15,242 nt of DNA from an uncultured Oscillospiraceae bacterium (GCA_902489595.1 CABUAS010000042.1:1-15242), one strand, 5' to 3'; shown: positions 6,862 to 13,989, counted from the first letter of the stretch. The notes: generated by a model not told the origin, from the letters alone. Numbers and translations are program-made.

Positions 6862-6891
6862 TGATTTTATATGAGTTATCATATAAAATCA
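6862..6891 (-). promoter_or_regulatory. Perfect dyad at the MFS transcription start
   Basis: TGATTTTATATGA (6862-6874) and TCATATAAAATCA (6879-6891) are perfect 13-bp inverted arms with a 4-nt centre. It begins a few bases downstream of the -10, so it may be a repressor operator or a hairpin at the 5' end of the message. Confidence 0.6.
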
Positions 6892-6900
6892 CCCCACAAT

Positions 6901-6929
6901 ATTATGAACGAAAAAGGGGTATTTGTCAA
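6901..6929 (-). promoter_or_regulatory. MFS transporter promoter
   Basis: Read on -, the -35 is a perfect TTGACA (6924-6929) and the -10 is CATAAT (6901-6906), with a 17-bp spacer. Transcription should begin near 6894, giving a leader of about 165 nt before the ATG at 6729. Confidence 0.78.
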
Positions 6930-6955
6930 TTATGTAACGAATAATTTTTGTAATT

Positions 6956-7244
6956 GTAGGGGTCGGCGGTCTCACCTGTCGGCTCGGTCGGTGCTTCTGC
7001 TGCGCAGAGGTGTCCACCGGACACCCGCACCCTCGACGACCCGAAATATAATCAACCAAACTGAAATTATTCATCATTCATTATTCATTTTATCGGGCAG
7101 GCGCAGAGACCTGTCCCTACAAATTGCGCAGTGTTTTTGATATAACGCAAAAAACGGGAGGGCACAGACTGGCACACAGCCGTCTCCTTTTGTCGGCAAT
7201 GCCGACATTTCCCCCACACTGTGGGGGAATCTTCCTCCCCTACG
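6956..7244. repeat. Three repeats, two of them enlarged with nested hairpins
   Basis: This fills the gene-free stretch between the MFS promoter and the kinase gene. Unit 6956-7042 runs from GTAGGGGTCG to CGACGACCCG and holds a nested perfect hairpin GGTGTCC-ACC-GGACACC (7009-7025). Unit 7094-7120 is of ordinary size. Unit 7155-7244 runs from CGGGAGG to CCTCCCCTACG and holds two nested hairpins, TGTCGGC/GCCGACA (7191-7207) and TTCCCCCACA/TGTGGGGGAA (7209-7229). No coding potential is believable here. Transcription from the kinase gene enters the 7155-7244 unit, which may serve as its terminator. Confidence 0.75.
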
Positions 7245-7260
7245 ATGTTATATAATTTTG

Positions 7261-9636
7261 TTATTCTTTCGGGATTTTTACTGTTGCTTTGAACAGGTCG
7301 CCGTCGATGGAGAGGATTAATTCTCCGCCGTTGAGTCTGCAAAGCTCTGTTGCAATGGAAAGTCCGAGTCCGTTGCCGTCTTCGTTTCGTGACTTGTCAC
7401 CGCGAACAAAACGTTCGGTCAGCTCCTGCGCAGAAATATTTAACTGTTCCTTTGAAATGTTTTTGATTTCAAAATATTCGCAGTCTGTTCCGCTGTAAAG
7501 CCTTGCATAAACTCTTGAGCTGGGGGCTGAATATTTTTTTGCGTTTGAAAGCAGGTTTTCAAGCACTCTGTAAATCTTTGTGCCGTCTGCAAAAGCAATG
7601 TGCTTATTCGCAGGCTCTTCAAAAATTAATTGTAAGTCACGCTTTTCAAATTCTGCCGCTTCTTCAACAATTACCTGTGCGGCAAGTTCGTTAAGATTCA
7701 GTTTTGTTTTGTTGATTGTAACGTTGCCGCTGCTGATTTTTGACGCCTCAATCAAATCTTCAATCAGCCTTTTCAGTTTGCCCGATTTTTCGGCGATAAC
7801 GTTCATATATTCTCTGGCGGTTTCGTCTTCAATATTGCATTTCTGCAGCAGGTCAATATAGTTGATAACTGAGGTGAGCGGCGTTTTTAAATCGTGCGAA
7901 ACATTTGTGATAAGTTCTGCCTTTGTGCGTTCATCCTTAACCGCTTTCACGATTGCAGACTGTAAATTCGCATTGGCAATGTCATAACTGTTTGCAAGAA
8001 TTTTAAGACTGTTTGGCAGATTTTCTGCATTATCGCTCGTCGGCTCGCCGTTTTCAACAGCGGTTATAATTTTATCAAGTTCTTTCAGATACTTCATTAC
8101 AAGGTAAACAATATATCCGTCAAGTGCAAGCACGCCGAGTGCATAAACTGTTCCTAAAAATGCTATTGTACCGATTCCGACATTGTAACTCAGTATAACA
8201 AAAAGAACAGATATAATATTAAACAGTGTGTAAAGCACGATTGCGGCTGTTGTTTTTCTGTCAAAATGCTTTGGCTTGTAAACAATGCCTTTGATGAATT
8301 TTTTGAGCGCCTTGAAGAATTTAACAACAATTTTAGCAATGAAGGCACAGAAAATATAAATAAACGTGTTTTTGAAAATGTTTGTTTTTGCCTTTATTCC
8401 TCTTGCAAAGCTTGTGAAAAATTCTGCCGTAAACAGGTAAGCGAGCACTGTAAATGCAAACGGAATAAGCGGATAATACGGCTTTTTCAGCAAAAACATC
8501 GGTATATCAAAGTACATATCGGGGTCACTTAAGAAAATATATTGATAAAAGTTAGAGATATACATCCCGAATCCTATAGCACACAGTGTTACAAGTCCTG
8601 CCGAAACAGCCAGATGAATGTCATAAGGCACTTTGTCAATCGGCGCAAGGCGCTTTTCGCCGTCTTTATGCCCTGCAAGGCATATTGTAATGATAAAAAA
8701 TAACAGTGCAAGAACGGCAAAAACAGCAGTTTGGGCAATCAGTTTATTAACATTCAGTGCAGAAGTTGCCATAGTGCCGTCAATAACATCTTTATAATGG
8801 TCATTCTGTGAAAAAGTCGGGTCTATAACGATATAAACGGTTGTACCGCTGTTTTTTGAACAGTCGAAATCGTGATAAATGATGCTGTTTGCATTGTGCG
8901 TTATTTCGTTATTTTCGTAAAGCAGGTATTTGTAATTATTGTTTGCTTTTGAAAGCACTTCTTCTTTGCTTTCTGCGTTTGTAACAACAGTGCCGTCATC
9001 AGCCTCGGCATAATATAATATGTTTTTTATATGGCGCTTTTCAAGTTCTTCGGGAGAAGTATAGGCACTTTCTTTTATCGTATCGTCAAATTCTTCTTTG
9101 AATGCGTTTTTGATGTCATCGTCAGACAGGTTATAGTCAGACAGGTTATCGTCGCAGGGTATACTCTTATTTACTATAGAATAAACGTTGTTTACAATAT
9201 TTACTTCAATACTTGTTGAAAAATACGGGTCAACATATTCATACGTAACTGTTGTTACGGGTGCATCGCTGTTATCATATTCTTCAACAGAGTTGTTATT
9301 GTTTTCATTTGCGACGTAAAGGTCATATTTTTCTTTGTATGCCTTGTATTCGGAAAGAAACTGCTCTGCGCCTCTTTCACGCTCGGATTCTATTTCCTTT
9401 GCACGCTTGTTGTATAATACGCTCTGATTTATGGCGTTTATATCCTGTCTGAAAAGATAGTCAAAACCGTGTGAATCAACAAAGGTGTTGCTGCCATTAA
9501 TATTGCCGAAGCAGTAAAGATAACGTGCCACCTTCAGTCCGCTGTTGCAGGCAAGTACAAGCATAATGCAGGCGATTATAATGCATAATGCTTTTGTAAA
9601 ATTGGTTTCTTTAAATTTTGTCCATTTTGTATCCAA
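7261..9636 (-). CDS. Sensor histidine kinase with large external domain and polytopic membrane region
   Basis: A protein of about 791 residues partnering the response regulator just upstream. After one N-terminal TM helix there is a roughly 260-residue external region rich in Asn, Asp, Glu and Tyr. Then come several more TM helices, a HisKA domain with NVSHDLKTPLTS (phosphorylated His581) and an ATPase domain with the N box ENLLSN, an ERFVRGDKSR segment and GNGLGLSIA. The first glycine box (DxGxG) is not seen; EIKNISKEQL takes its place, as in several VanS/PhoR-like kinases. TTG 9636 is chosen because AAGGTGG lies 9 nt before it; a longer reading from TTG 9684 has only a weak GAGAAAAG. The gene overlaps the end of the regulator gene by 26 bp. 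The ligand is unknown. Confidence 0.88.
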   Translation of the reverse strand: MDTKWTKFKETNFTKALCIIIACIMLVLACNSGLKVARYLYCFGNINGSNTFVDSHGFDYLFRQDINAINQSVLYNKRAKEIESERERGAEQFLSEYKAYKEKYDLYVANENNNNSVEEYDNSDAPVTTVTYEYVDPYFSTSIEVNIVNNVYSIVNKSIPCDDNLSDYNLSDDDIKNAFKEEFDDTIKESAYTSPEELEKRHIKNILYYAEADDGTVVTNAESKEEVLSKANNNYKYLLYENNEITHNANSIIYHDFDCSKNSGTTVYIVIDPTFSQNDHYKDVIDGTMATSALNVNKLIAQTAVFAVLALLFFIITICLAGHKDGEKRLAPIDKVPYDIHLAVSAGLVTLCAIGFGMYISNFYQYIFLSDPDMYFDIPMFLLKKPYYPLIPFAFTVLAYLFTAEFFTSFARGIKAKTNIFKNTFIYIFCAFIAKIVVKFFKALKKFIKGIVYKPKHFDRKTTAAIVLYTLFNIISVLFVILSYNVGIGTIAFLGTVYALGVLALDGYIVYLVMKYLKELDKIITAVENGEPTSDNAENLPNSLKILANSYDIANANLQSAIVKAVKDERTKAELITNVSHDLKTPLTSVINYIDLLQKCNIEDETAREYMNVIAEKSGKLKRLIEDLIEASKISSGNVTINKTKLNLNELAAQVIVEEAAEFEKRDLQLIFEEPANKHIAFADGTKIYRVLENLLSNAKKYSAPSSRVYARLYSGTDCEYFEIKNISKEQLNISAQELTERFVRGDKSRNEDGNGLGLSIATELCRLNGGELILSIDGDLFKATVKIPKE

Positions 9637-10312
9637 GTCCGTACACCACCTTAATATATTTAGGGTCTTTCGGATTAATTTCAATCTTTTCTCTTATATT
9701 TTTAATGTGAACGGTTACTGTTTTTTCTGTTTTAAAGGACGGTTCATTCCATACCGATTCATAAATCTGCGAGGAGGAGAGCACTCTGCCCATATTTTTT
9801 GCAAGGTATTCAACAATCAGGTATTCCCTTGCGGTCAGTTTTACTTCGTCGCCGTCAACAAAAACGGTTTTAGCCTCTGTGTCCACCACAAGACCGCCTG
9901 TAACAATCTGCGTGTTTTTCTGCACAAAGCCCGAAAATGAAATGTAGCGCCTTATCTGCGATTTAACCCTTGCAACAAGCTCAAGCGGGTTGAACGGCTT
10001 TGTAACATAATCGTCTGCACCGAAGCCGAGACCTGCAATTTTGTCCGTATCCTCGGATTTTGCCGAAAGCATAATGATGGGGAAGTTCTGCGTTTCCCTT
10101 ATTTTCAGCGTGGTTTGCAGTCCGTCAAGCTTCGGCATCATAATGTCAAGCACAAGGCAGTGAATTTCATTTGATTTTATGATTTCAAGTGCGTCAATTC
10201 CGTTTTCGGCTTTAAGCACGTTAAAACCCTCTGCCTTTAAATAAATTTCGATTGAATCAAGTATTGCCCTGTCGTCGTCACACACAAGCACTGTGCTGTT
10301 TGAATTATCCAT
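9611..10312 (-). CDS. OmpR/PhoB-family response regulator
   Basis: A 233-residue transcription factor. The receiver domain (1-120) has acidic residues Asp12 and Asp13, the phosphoacceptor Asp56 in LVLDIMMPKLDG, and Lys105 in DDYVTKPFNP. The C-terminal winged helix (about 133-232) has the family's LTAREYLIVEYLAKN and SQIYESVWNEP, then TVTVHIKNIREKI and a final YGLGYKM. It is phosphorylated by the kinase encoded just downstream, with overlapping reading frames, a standard sign of a cognate pair. ATG 10312 is chosen because GGCGGTG lies 6 nt upstream; a GTG at 10321 would sit almost on that ribosome binding site. Targets are not evident, since no transporter or other target gene adjoins the pair. 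Confidence 0.95.
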   Translation of the reverse strand: MDNSNSTVLVCDDDRAILDSIEIYLKAEGFNVLKAENGIDALEIIKSNEIHCLVLDIMMPKLDGLQTTLKIRETQNFPIIMLSAKSEDTDKIAGLGFGADDYVTKPFNPLELVARVKSQIRRYISFSGFVQKNTQIVTGGLVVDTEAKTVFVDGDEVKLTAREYLIVEYLAKNMGRVLSSSQIYESVWNEPSFKTEKTVTVHIKNIREKIEINPKDPKYIKVVYGLGYKMDKI

Positions 10313-10398
10313 GTTTATCACCGCCTTTATTGTATCACATTAAATTTGAAAAGAAAAGAAATCATAGAAATATCCGTTTCCCTTGTACACATTAAAAC

Positions 10399-10419
10399 AC
10401 CCTGCAATAAAAGCAGGGT
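10399..10419. terminator. Small hairpin, possible weak terminator
   Basis: ACCCTGC (10399-10405) and GCAGGGT (10413-10419) have a 7-nt loop. On - it is followed by GTTTTAATG, a weak T-tract. It may stop read-through toward the regulator gene from the tRNA side. It lies upstream of the regulator's start, so it does not end that gene. Confidence 0.4.
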
Positions 10420-10501
10420 AATAAAAAAGTTAAGAAATTATAAATAATGATGTGTGAAGTCGGTTGATTGGTGATAAAATAATTAATAATGAATATTGAA
10501 T

Positions 10502-10536
10502 AATGAATAATTTCGGTTTTACTGATTATATTGCGG
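10502..10536 (+). repeat. AT-rich repeat flank shared with 7041-7075
   Basis: The 35 nt here match the reverse complement of 7041-7075 at 29 positions. In both places this segment abuts a GTAG-hairpin unit and is preceded by ATGAATAAT-type runs. It shows that some hairpin units travel with, or derive from, a longer element. Confidence 0.6.
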
Positions 10537-10608
10537 GCGGATGAAGGCATCCGCCCCTACAAACATACAGTAGTGTTTTTCGTAGGGGACGATGCCCACA
10601 TCGTCCCG
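10534..10608. repeat. Inverted pair of GTAG-hairpin repeats
   Basis: One unit is at 10534-10560 (CGGGCGGAT, loop, ATCCGCCC, CTAC) and one at 10581-10608 (CGTAGGGGACGAT, loop, ATCGTCCCG). The GTAG feet face each other across 21 nt, the same layout as 5261-5334. The second unit is close to an inverted copy of 5261-5287. Confidence 0.82.
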
Positions 10609-10615
10609 TTTAGAC

Positions 10616-10659
10616 AAAAAAGAAAAGCCCGTACAACGTACGAGCTTTCTTGTGGCTCC
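10616..10659. repeat. 44-bp direct copy of the tRNA-Asn 3' end and terminator
   Basis: This stretch is identical to 10853-10896, 237 bp away. It contains the terminator hairpin (10626-10646) and the last bases of the tRNA, including the complement of the CCA end. It is the left end of a duplicated and decayed tRNA-Asn unit. Confidence 0.8.
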
Positions 10660-10706
10660 TTGTAGGGCAGGCTGGTCTCACCTGTCGATGTTAGAACCAA
10701 CGACCC
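10653..10706 (-). pseudogene. tRNA-Asn remnant interrupted by a GTAG-hairpin repeat
   Basis: The 3' end of the tRNA (complement of 10653-10659) is followed by a repeat unit, GTAGGGCAGG to CACCTGTCG (10662-10688). After it comes a T-arm remnant in which AACCAACGACCC (10695-10706) is identical to the working tRNA. The rest of the tRNA body is missing or unrecognisable. The order suggests that a second tRNA-Asn copy was disrupted by the repeat. Confidence 0.6.
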
Positions 10707-10823
10707 GTACGAGTTGCGGTGCCCAAAATTTATAATCGCACATAAATGTGCTCAAAAATTTTGACCGCTGCCAATTCTTATTGCTCCCTTTATCTCGCAC
10801 TGCGAGCGGTCGCAAACGAATCA

Positions 10824-10846
10824 GTTAACAGCCTGCGTCTGTTAAC
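10824..10846. repeat. Inverted repeat carrying the Asn anticodon-loop sequence
   Basis: GTTAACAG (10824-10831) and CTGTTAAC (10839-10846) flank 7 nt. The same 8-mer is part of the anticodon arm of the working tRNA-Asn nearby. It is probably more tRNA debris. The rest of 10707-10852 shows no gene. Confidence 0.4.
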
Positions 10847-10851
10847 CACAG

Positions 10852-10883
10852 AAAAAAAGAAAAGCCCGTACAACGTACGAGCT
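10852..10883 (-). terminator. Terminator of tRNA-Asn
   Basis: Read on -, AGCTCGTAC, a 3-nt loop and GTACGGGCT form a 9-bp stem with one G-U pair (10863-10883). It is followed by a TTTTCTTTTTTT tract (10852-10862). It starts 7 nt after the tRNA's CCA end. Confidence 0.85.
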
Positions 10884-10889
10884 TTCTTG

Positions 10890-10965
10890 TGGCTCCCCCA
10901 GTTGGACTCGAACCAACGACCCTGCGGTTAACAGCCGCATGCTCTACCGACTGAGCTATAGAGGA
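10890..10965 (-). tRNA. tRNA-Asn (anticodon GTT)
   Basis: A 76-nt cloverleaf. The acceptor stem is TCCTCTA with TGGGGGA (two G-U pairs), the D arm is GCTC...GAGC, the anticodon arm is TGCGG-CTGTTAA-CCGCA with anticodon GTT, and the T arm is GTTGG-TTCGAGT-CCAAC. The discriminator is G and the CCA end is encoded. All arms pair. It has its own promoter and terminator and delivers asparagine to AAC/AAU codons. A decayed second copy lies on its left. Confidence 0.97.
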
Positions 10966-10989
10966 ATGTATATCGCTTAGTGCTTTAAT

Positions 10990-11018
10990 ATAATAGCAGA
11001 TTATCATTGTGTTGTCAA
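10990..11018 (-). promoter_or_regulatory. tRNA-Asn promoter
   Basis: Read on -, the -35 is a perfect TTGACA (11013-11018), the spacer is 17 bp and the -10 is TATTAT (10990-10995). It lies 24 bp upstream of the mature tRNA 5' end. Confidence 0.8.
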
Positions 11019-11060
11019 CATATTTTTTATTATTTTTTTAAATTTTTTATGTGATTTTTT

Positions 11061-11089
11061 TTGACATTTAATATGCATTATGATAGTAT
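11061..11089 (+). promoter_or_regulatory. Promoter of the DUF2804 gene
   Basis: The -35 is a perfect TTGACA (11061-11066), the spacer is 17 bp and the -10 is TAGTAT (11084-11089). Its -35 is 42 bp from that of the tRNA promoter, which points the other way. Confidence 0.75.
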
Positions 11090-11125
11090 TAAATTAAATA
11101 ATAAGCATAAAAAGGGGTAAATATT

Positions 11126-12166
11126 ATGCAGCATGAAATTACGAAAAGTCAAAGACTTTTAGATGAGGGCGGCAACATTGCCGAACCGGGTTTTGCCAAA
11201 AAACTGCTCTGGCAGTACAGCAGATCAGACATTAAAGCACCGAAAATCCGCATTAAGGAATGGGATTATTATTACATCGGCACGCAGGATTACGGCTTGT
11301 GCCTTACAATTTCCGACTCGGGTTATGTAAGCTGTTTGTCTGTTTCATTTCTTGAATACGGCAAAAATCCCGTTCAGTTCAACGACAGTGAGCTCGGCTT
11401 TTTCCCGCTCGGCAAAATGGGCTTTCCGTCAACAAGTGAAAAAGGCGATATTTGCGCTAAGGTCGGCACGGCTGATATGCATTTTTTGAACGACGGCAAA
11501 AAGCGCAGGCTTTACGGCACTTATGATAATTTCTGCAACAGTAAAAAGTGCCTTGTATTTGATGTGGAGCTTACCGAAATTCCCGAAGAAAGTATGGTAA
11601 TTGCAACGCCGTTTGATAAGGATAAGCATTTTTATTATAATCAGAAAATTAACTGTATGCGTGCCGAGGGTTTTTTTGAATACAACGGCAGGCGTTATGA
11701 GTTCAACAGGGAAAACGGCGCTCTTGCAACGCTTGACTGGGGCAGAGGCGTGTGGACTTACGATAATACGTGGTATTGGGGTTCAGGTCAGATGGTGCTT
11801 GACGACGGCAGTACGTTCGGATTTAATATCGGCTATGGCTTCGGCAATACGAGTGCGGCAAGCGAAAATATGCTGTTTTACAACGGCAAATCGCATAAAC
11901 TGGAAAACATTTCTTTTAATATTCCGAAAGAAAACGGCGATTTTGCTTACACAAAACCGTGGACTTTCACTTCAAGCGACGGCAGATTTGAAATGGAATT
12001 CAAGCCGATTATTGACAGGCAGGCACCCGTTGACCTTAAACTTATCTGTATGATTCCGCATCAGGTTTTCGGTCTTATTTCAGGCACGGCAATCCTTGAC
12101 GACGGTACGGAAATTAAAATTAAAGATAAACTTGTATTCGCCGAAAGAGTACATAATAAGTGGTAA
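11126..12166 (+). CDS. DUF2804 domain-containing protein
   Basis: A 346-residue protein with no signal peptide or membrane segment, so probably cytosolic. The opening ITKSQRLLDEGGNIAEPGFA and the segment IKAPKIRIKEWDYYYIG are characteristic of DUF2804. The rest is a beta-rich protein with many aromatic residues, including LATLDWGRGVWTYDNTWYWG (residues about 199-218) and GFNIGYGFGN. These suggest a lipocalin-like or beta-sandwich fold that binds something hydrophobic or carbohydrate; this is inference only, and no catalytic motif is recognised. The ribosome binding site AAAGGGG is at 11111-11117. It is a single-gene unit with its own promoter and terminator, convergent with the DUF4097 gene. 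Confidence 0.85.
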   Translation: MQHEITKSQRLLDEGGNIAEPGFAKKLLWQYSRSDIKAPKIRIKEWDYYYIGTQDYGLCLTISDSGYVSCLSVSFLEYGKNPVQFNDSELGFFPLGKMGFPSTSEKGDICAKVGTADMHFLNDGKKRRLYGTYDNFCNSKKCLVFDVELTEIPEESMVIATPFDKDKHFYYNQKINCMRAEGFFEYNGRRYEFNRENGALATLDWGRGVWTYDNTWYWGSGQMVLDDGSTFGFNIGYGFGNTSAASENMLFYNGKSHKLENISFNIPKENGDFAYTKPWTFTSSDGRFEMEFKPIIDRQAPVDLKLICMIPHQVFGLISGTAILDDGTEIKIKDKLVFAERVHNKW

Positions 12167-12174
12167 AAAATATT

Positions 12175-12205
12175 CCCCCGACGGATTTCTCCGTCGGGGG
12201 TTATT
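12175..12205. terminator. Strong bidirectional terminator
   Basis: A perfect 11-bp stem, CCCCCGACGGA (12175-12185) with TCCGTCGGGGG (12190-12200), has a 4-nt loop. On + it is followed by TTATTG, and on - by AATATTTTTTACC. It serves the convergent DUF2804 and DUF4097 genes. Confidence 0.9.
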
Positions 12206-12220
12206 GATTGTTAAGATGTT

Positions 12221-13915
12221 TTATTGAGCCTTTATGCTTAGATTGCCGCTGACGGAATTGAAATTGATTTCAGGTCCGCCTGCGCCGTAGGTGTAATCAA
12301 GTGCTTTGCCGCTGATATTGAAATCATCTGCGTTTATTCTGCCCGAAACAGAACTTGCCGTTACGTAAAAGCCGCTTATGTCCTTCGGAACTAAGATTTG
12401 CGTTTCGCCCGAAACACTGTCTGTACTCAGTTCATAAAAAGACTGCGGGCAGGTTAATGTAATGTTGCCCGAAACGCTTTCTGCATCAGCTGAGTTCATT
12501 ATGCCCTGCACATTGATATTGCCCGAAACTGTTTCTGCGTCAAAATCGCCTACAGTGATTTCGGAATTAATTCCAGCCGACACACTTTCAACATCAATAT
12601 TATTAATTACCTTATCTTTCGGGATATAAATTGTAAGTTCTTTTGAAAGATTAAGATTGCCGTTACGGCGTTTTAACACACCTGATTTGATGTACTTAAT
12701 ATCAAGTGTGCCGTTATCAAGTTTATAGCGCAGTTTGTGATTTTCATCAGACTGTTCATTTTCACTCAAGGAAACGGTATCGCCGTCATAATATTCAATA
12801 TCCACATTTCCCGAAATCCATTCAATGTCGATATTCTGCACCGTATCGGCATCAATCTCTGCATTGCCTACGCTGTAGCGTGCCTCGTCGTAATTGTCGT
12901 AGTATTCGTCGCTTGCAACATAGGGTATCCACGAGGCAAAATCCTCAACCATATCGTTTATGCCGAGCCTGTTTAAAAAGCCGAACACACAGCTTATTGC
13001 CACAACAATTATTACCGTTATTGCACATATAGCCGTCATTATAACGGCAGCTACGCCGTTTTTGCTCTTTTTGTGAGGCTTTGTTTCGTCAACATTCGGC
13101 GTGTAGTATGTGCCGCCGCTCTGATATGAAGTTTGCGTGTAGTTTTCTTCACCGTATTTTTCCGCTCTTGATTTTTTGATTGAATCGCACATTGCATAGT
13201 AAACGGGAATTGTTATAAACAATATCCATGTCGGGTGCCATACGTGAAACATAAAGCCGATTGCAAGATATAAAAATACTGCAAAGACAGGGTAGCAGAA
13301 CGTTGACGGATTTTTAGTCTGTATTGCCGAGTAAAGGCTTTCTGCTATCGGTATCAGCAAAAACAGCAGCCAGCCGTATGCCCAGCCCATTGATGTTGTA
13401 AAGCCGAGTATAAGATAAAGCACAACGCATACGAGCGGAAGCACTGCGTGAATAAACGGATTTTTCGGTGCTTTCCGTCTGCCTCTTGCGCCTATGTCGT
13501 CAGGACCTATATGCACACTGTCTTTTTCTGTTTCAATATGAATACCGTCAAAGCCGATATGAACACTGTCCTTGCCGTTGTTGAAATTTGCACCGCCTTT
13601 ATGTGTGTTCTGACTGTCGGCGTCATCTTCGACGGTGCCGTAAGAATATTCGCTGTATTCCGTATCGTTTGTATTTTCTTTTTCATCAATAATAACGGTC
13701 TGTGCAGGGGGCTCCACGCCGTTGATTAATTCATCAATAGAAATGTTATAAAGTCTTGCAAGTGCAATCAGATTGTCAGTATCGGGGCTGCTTTCGCCTC
13801 GCTCCCATTTTGAAATTGCCTGCCTTGAAACGCCTATCTTTTCTGCAAGTTCTTCCTGCGAAAAGTGGTTGGCACGTCTGTACTCATACAGCCTTTCTGC
13901 CGTGTTTTTATTCAT
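12221..13915 (-). CDS. Membrane-anchored Xre regulator with DUF4097 beta-solenoid domain
   Basis: A 564-residue protein in three parts. Residues 1-66 are an Xre HTH with SQEELAEKIGVSRQAISKWE and DNLIALARLYNISIDELI. After an acidic linker with a duplicated KDSVHIG (115-121 and 131-137) come about four TM helices in 153-245 and one more at 287-313. The C-terminal 220 residues are a DUF4097 (putative adhesin) repeat domain in which SVSG/TVSG recurs about every 18-25 residues, each opening a new beta turn. The HTH is cytosolic; the repeat domain's side depends on the helix count, but an external position is likely. It may sense the cell envelope and control genes, possibly its own. GAGGTG (complement of 13921-13926) precedes ATG 13915. 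Confidence 0.88.
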   Translation of the reverse strand: MNKNTAERLYEYRRANHFSQEELAEKIGVSRQAISKWERGESSPDTDNLIALARLYNISIDELINGVEPPAQTVIIDEKENTNDTEYSEYSYGTVEDDADSQNTHKGGANFNNGKDSVHIGFDGIHIETEKDSVHIGPDDIGARGRRKAPKNPFIHAVLPLVCVVLYLILGFTTSMGWAYGWLLFLLIPIAESLYSAIQTKNPSTFCYPVFAVFLYLAIGFMFHVWHPTWILFITIPVYYAMCDSIKKSRAEKYGEENYTQTSYQSGGTYYTPNVDETKPHKKSKNGVAAVIMTAICAITVIIVVAISCVFGFLNRLGINDMVEDFASWIPYVASDEYYDNYDEARYSVGNAEIDADTVQNIDIEWISGNVDIEYYDGDTVSLSENEQSDENHKLRYKLDNGTLDIKYIKSGVLKRRNGNLNLSKELTIYIPKDKVINNIDVESVSAGINSEITVGDFDAETVSGNINVQGIMNSADAESVSGNITLTCPQSFYELSTDSVSGETQILVPKDISGFYVTASSVSGRINADDFNISGKALDYTYGAGGPEINFNSVSGNLSIKAQ

Positions 13916-13957
13916 TTAATCACCTCATTAAAAGCATAGCAAAAGCACCTGTGGAAT

Positions 13958-13986
13958 ACTATACATTTTAAGTTGAATTTATGCAA
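13958..13986 (-). promoter_or_regulatory. Possible promoter of the DUF4097 gene
   Basis: Read on -, the -10 is TATAGT (13958-13963), the spacer is 17 bp and the -35 is TTGCAT (13981-13986), which is weak. An Xre-type activator or repressor could act here, but no clear operator is seen apart from the palindrome at 13990-14005. Confidence 0.4.
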
Positions 13987-13989
13987 CTA

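Noticed and set aside
6862..6891. The perfect hairpin before the MFS gene as an intrinsic terminator.
   Set aside because: Neither strand has a T-run after the stem, and it sits just after a strong promoter.
7261..9636. Lack of a DxGxG box as a sign of a dead kinase.
   Set aside because: The N box, GNGLGLSIA and the His motif are intact, and related active kinases of the VanS/PhoR type show the same replacement.
9637..9684. Longer histidine kinase start at TTG 9684.
   Set aside because: It needs a 74-bp overlap with the regulator gene and has only a weak ribosome binding site; TTG 9636 with AAGGTGG is better, though not proven.
10313..10321. Response regulator start at GTG 10321.
   Set aside because: The GGCGGTG ribosome binding site would overlap or touch this start; ATG 10312 has proper spacing.
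10825..11007. A 60-codon minus-strand ORF reading SIAQSVEHAAVNRRVVGSSP across the tRNA.
   Set aside because: It is the well-known false ORF obtained by translating a tRNA gene; the tRNA-Asn at 10890-10965 explains the sequence fully.
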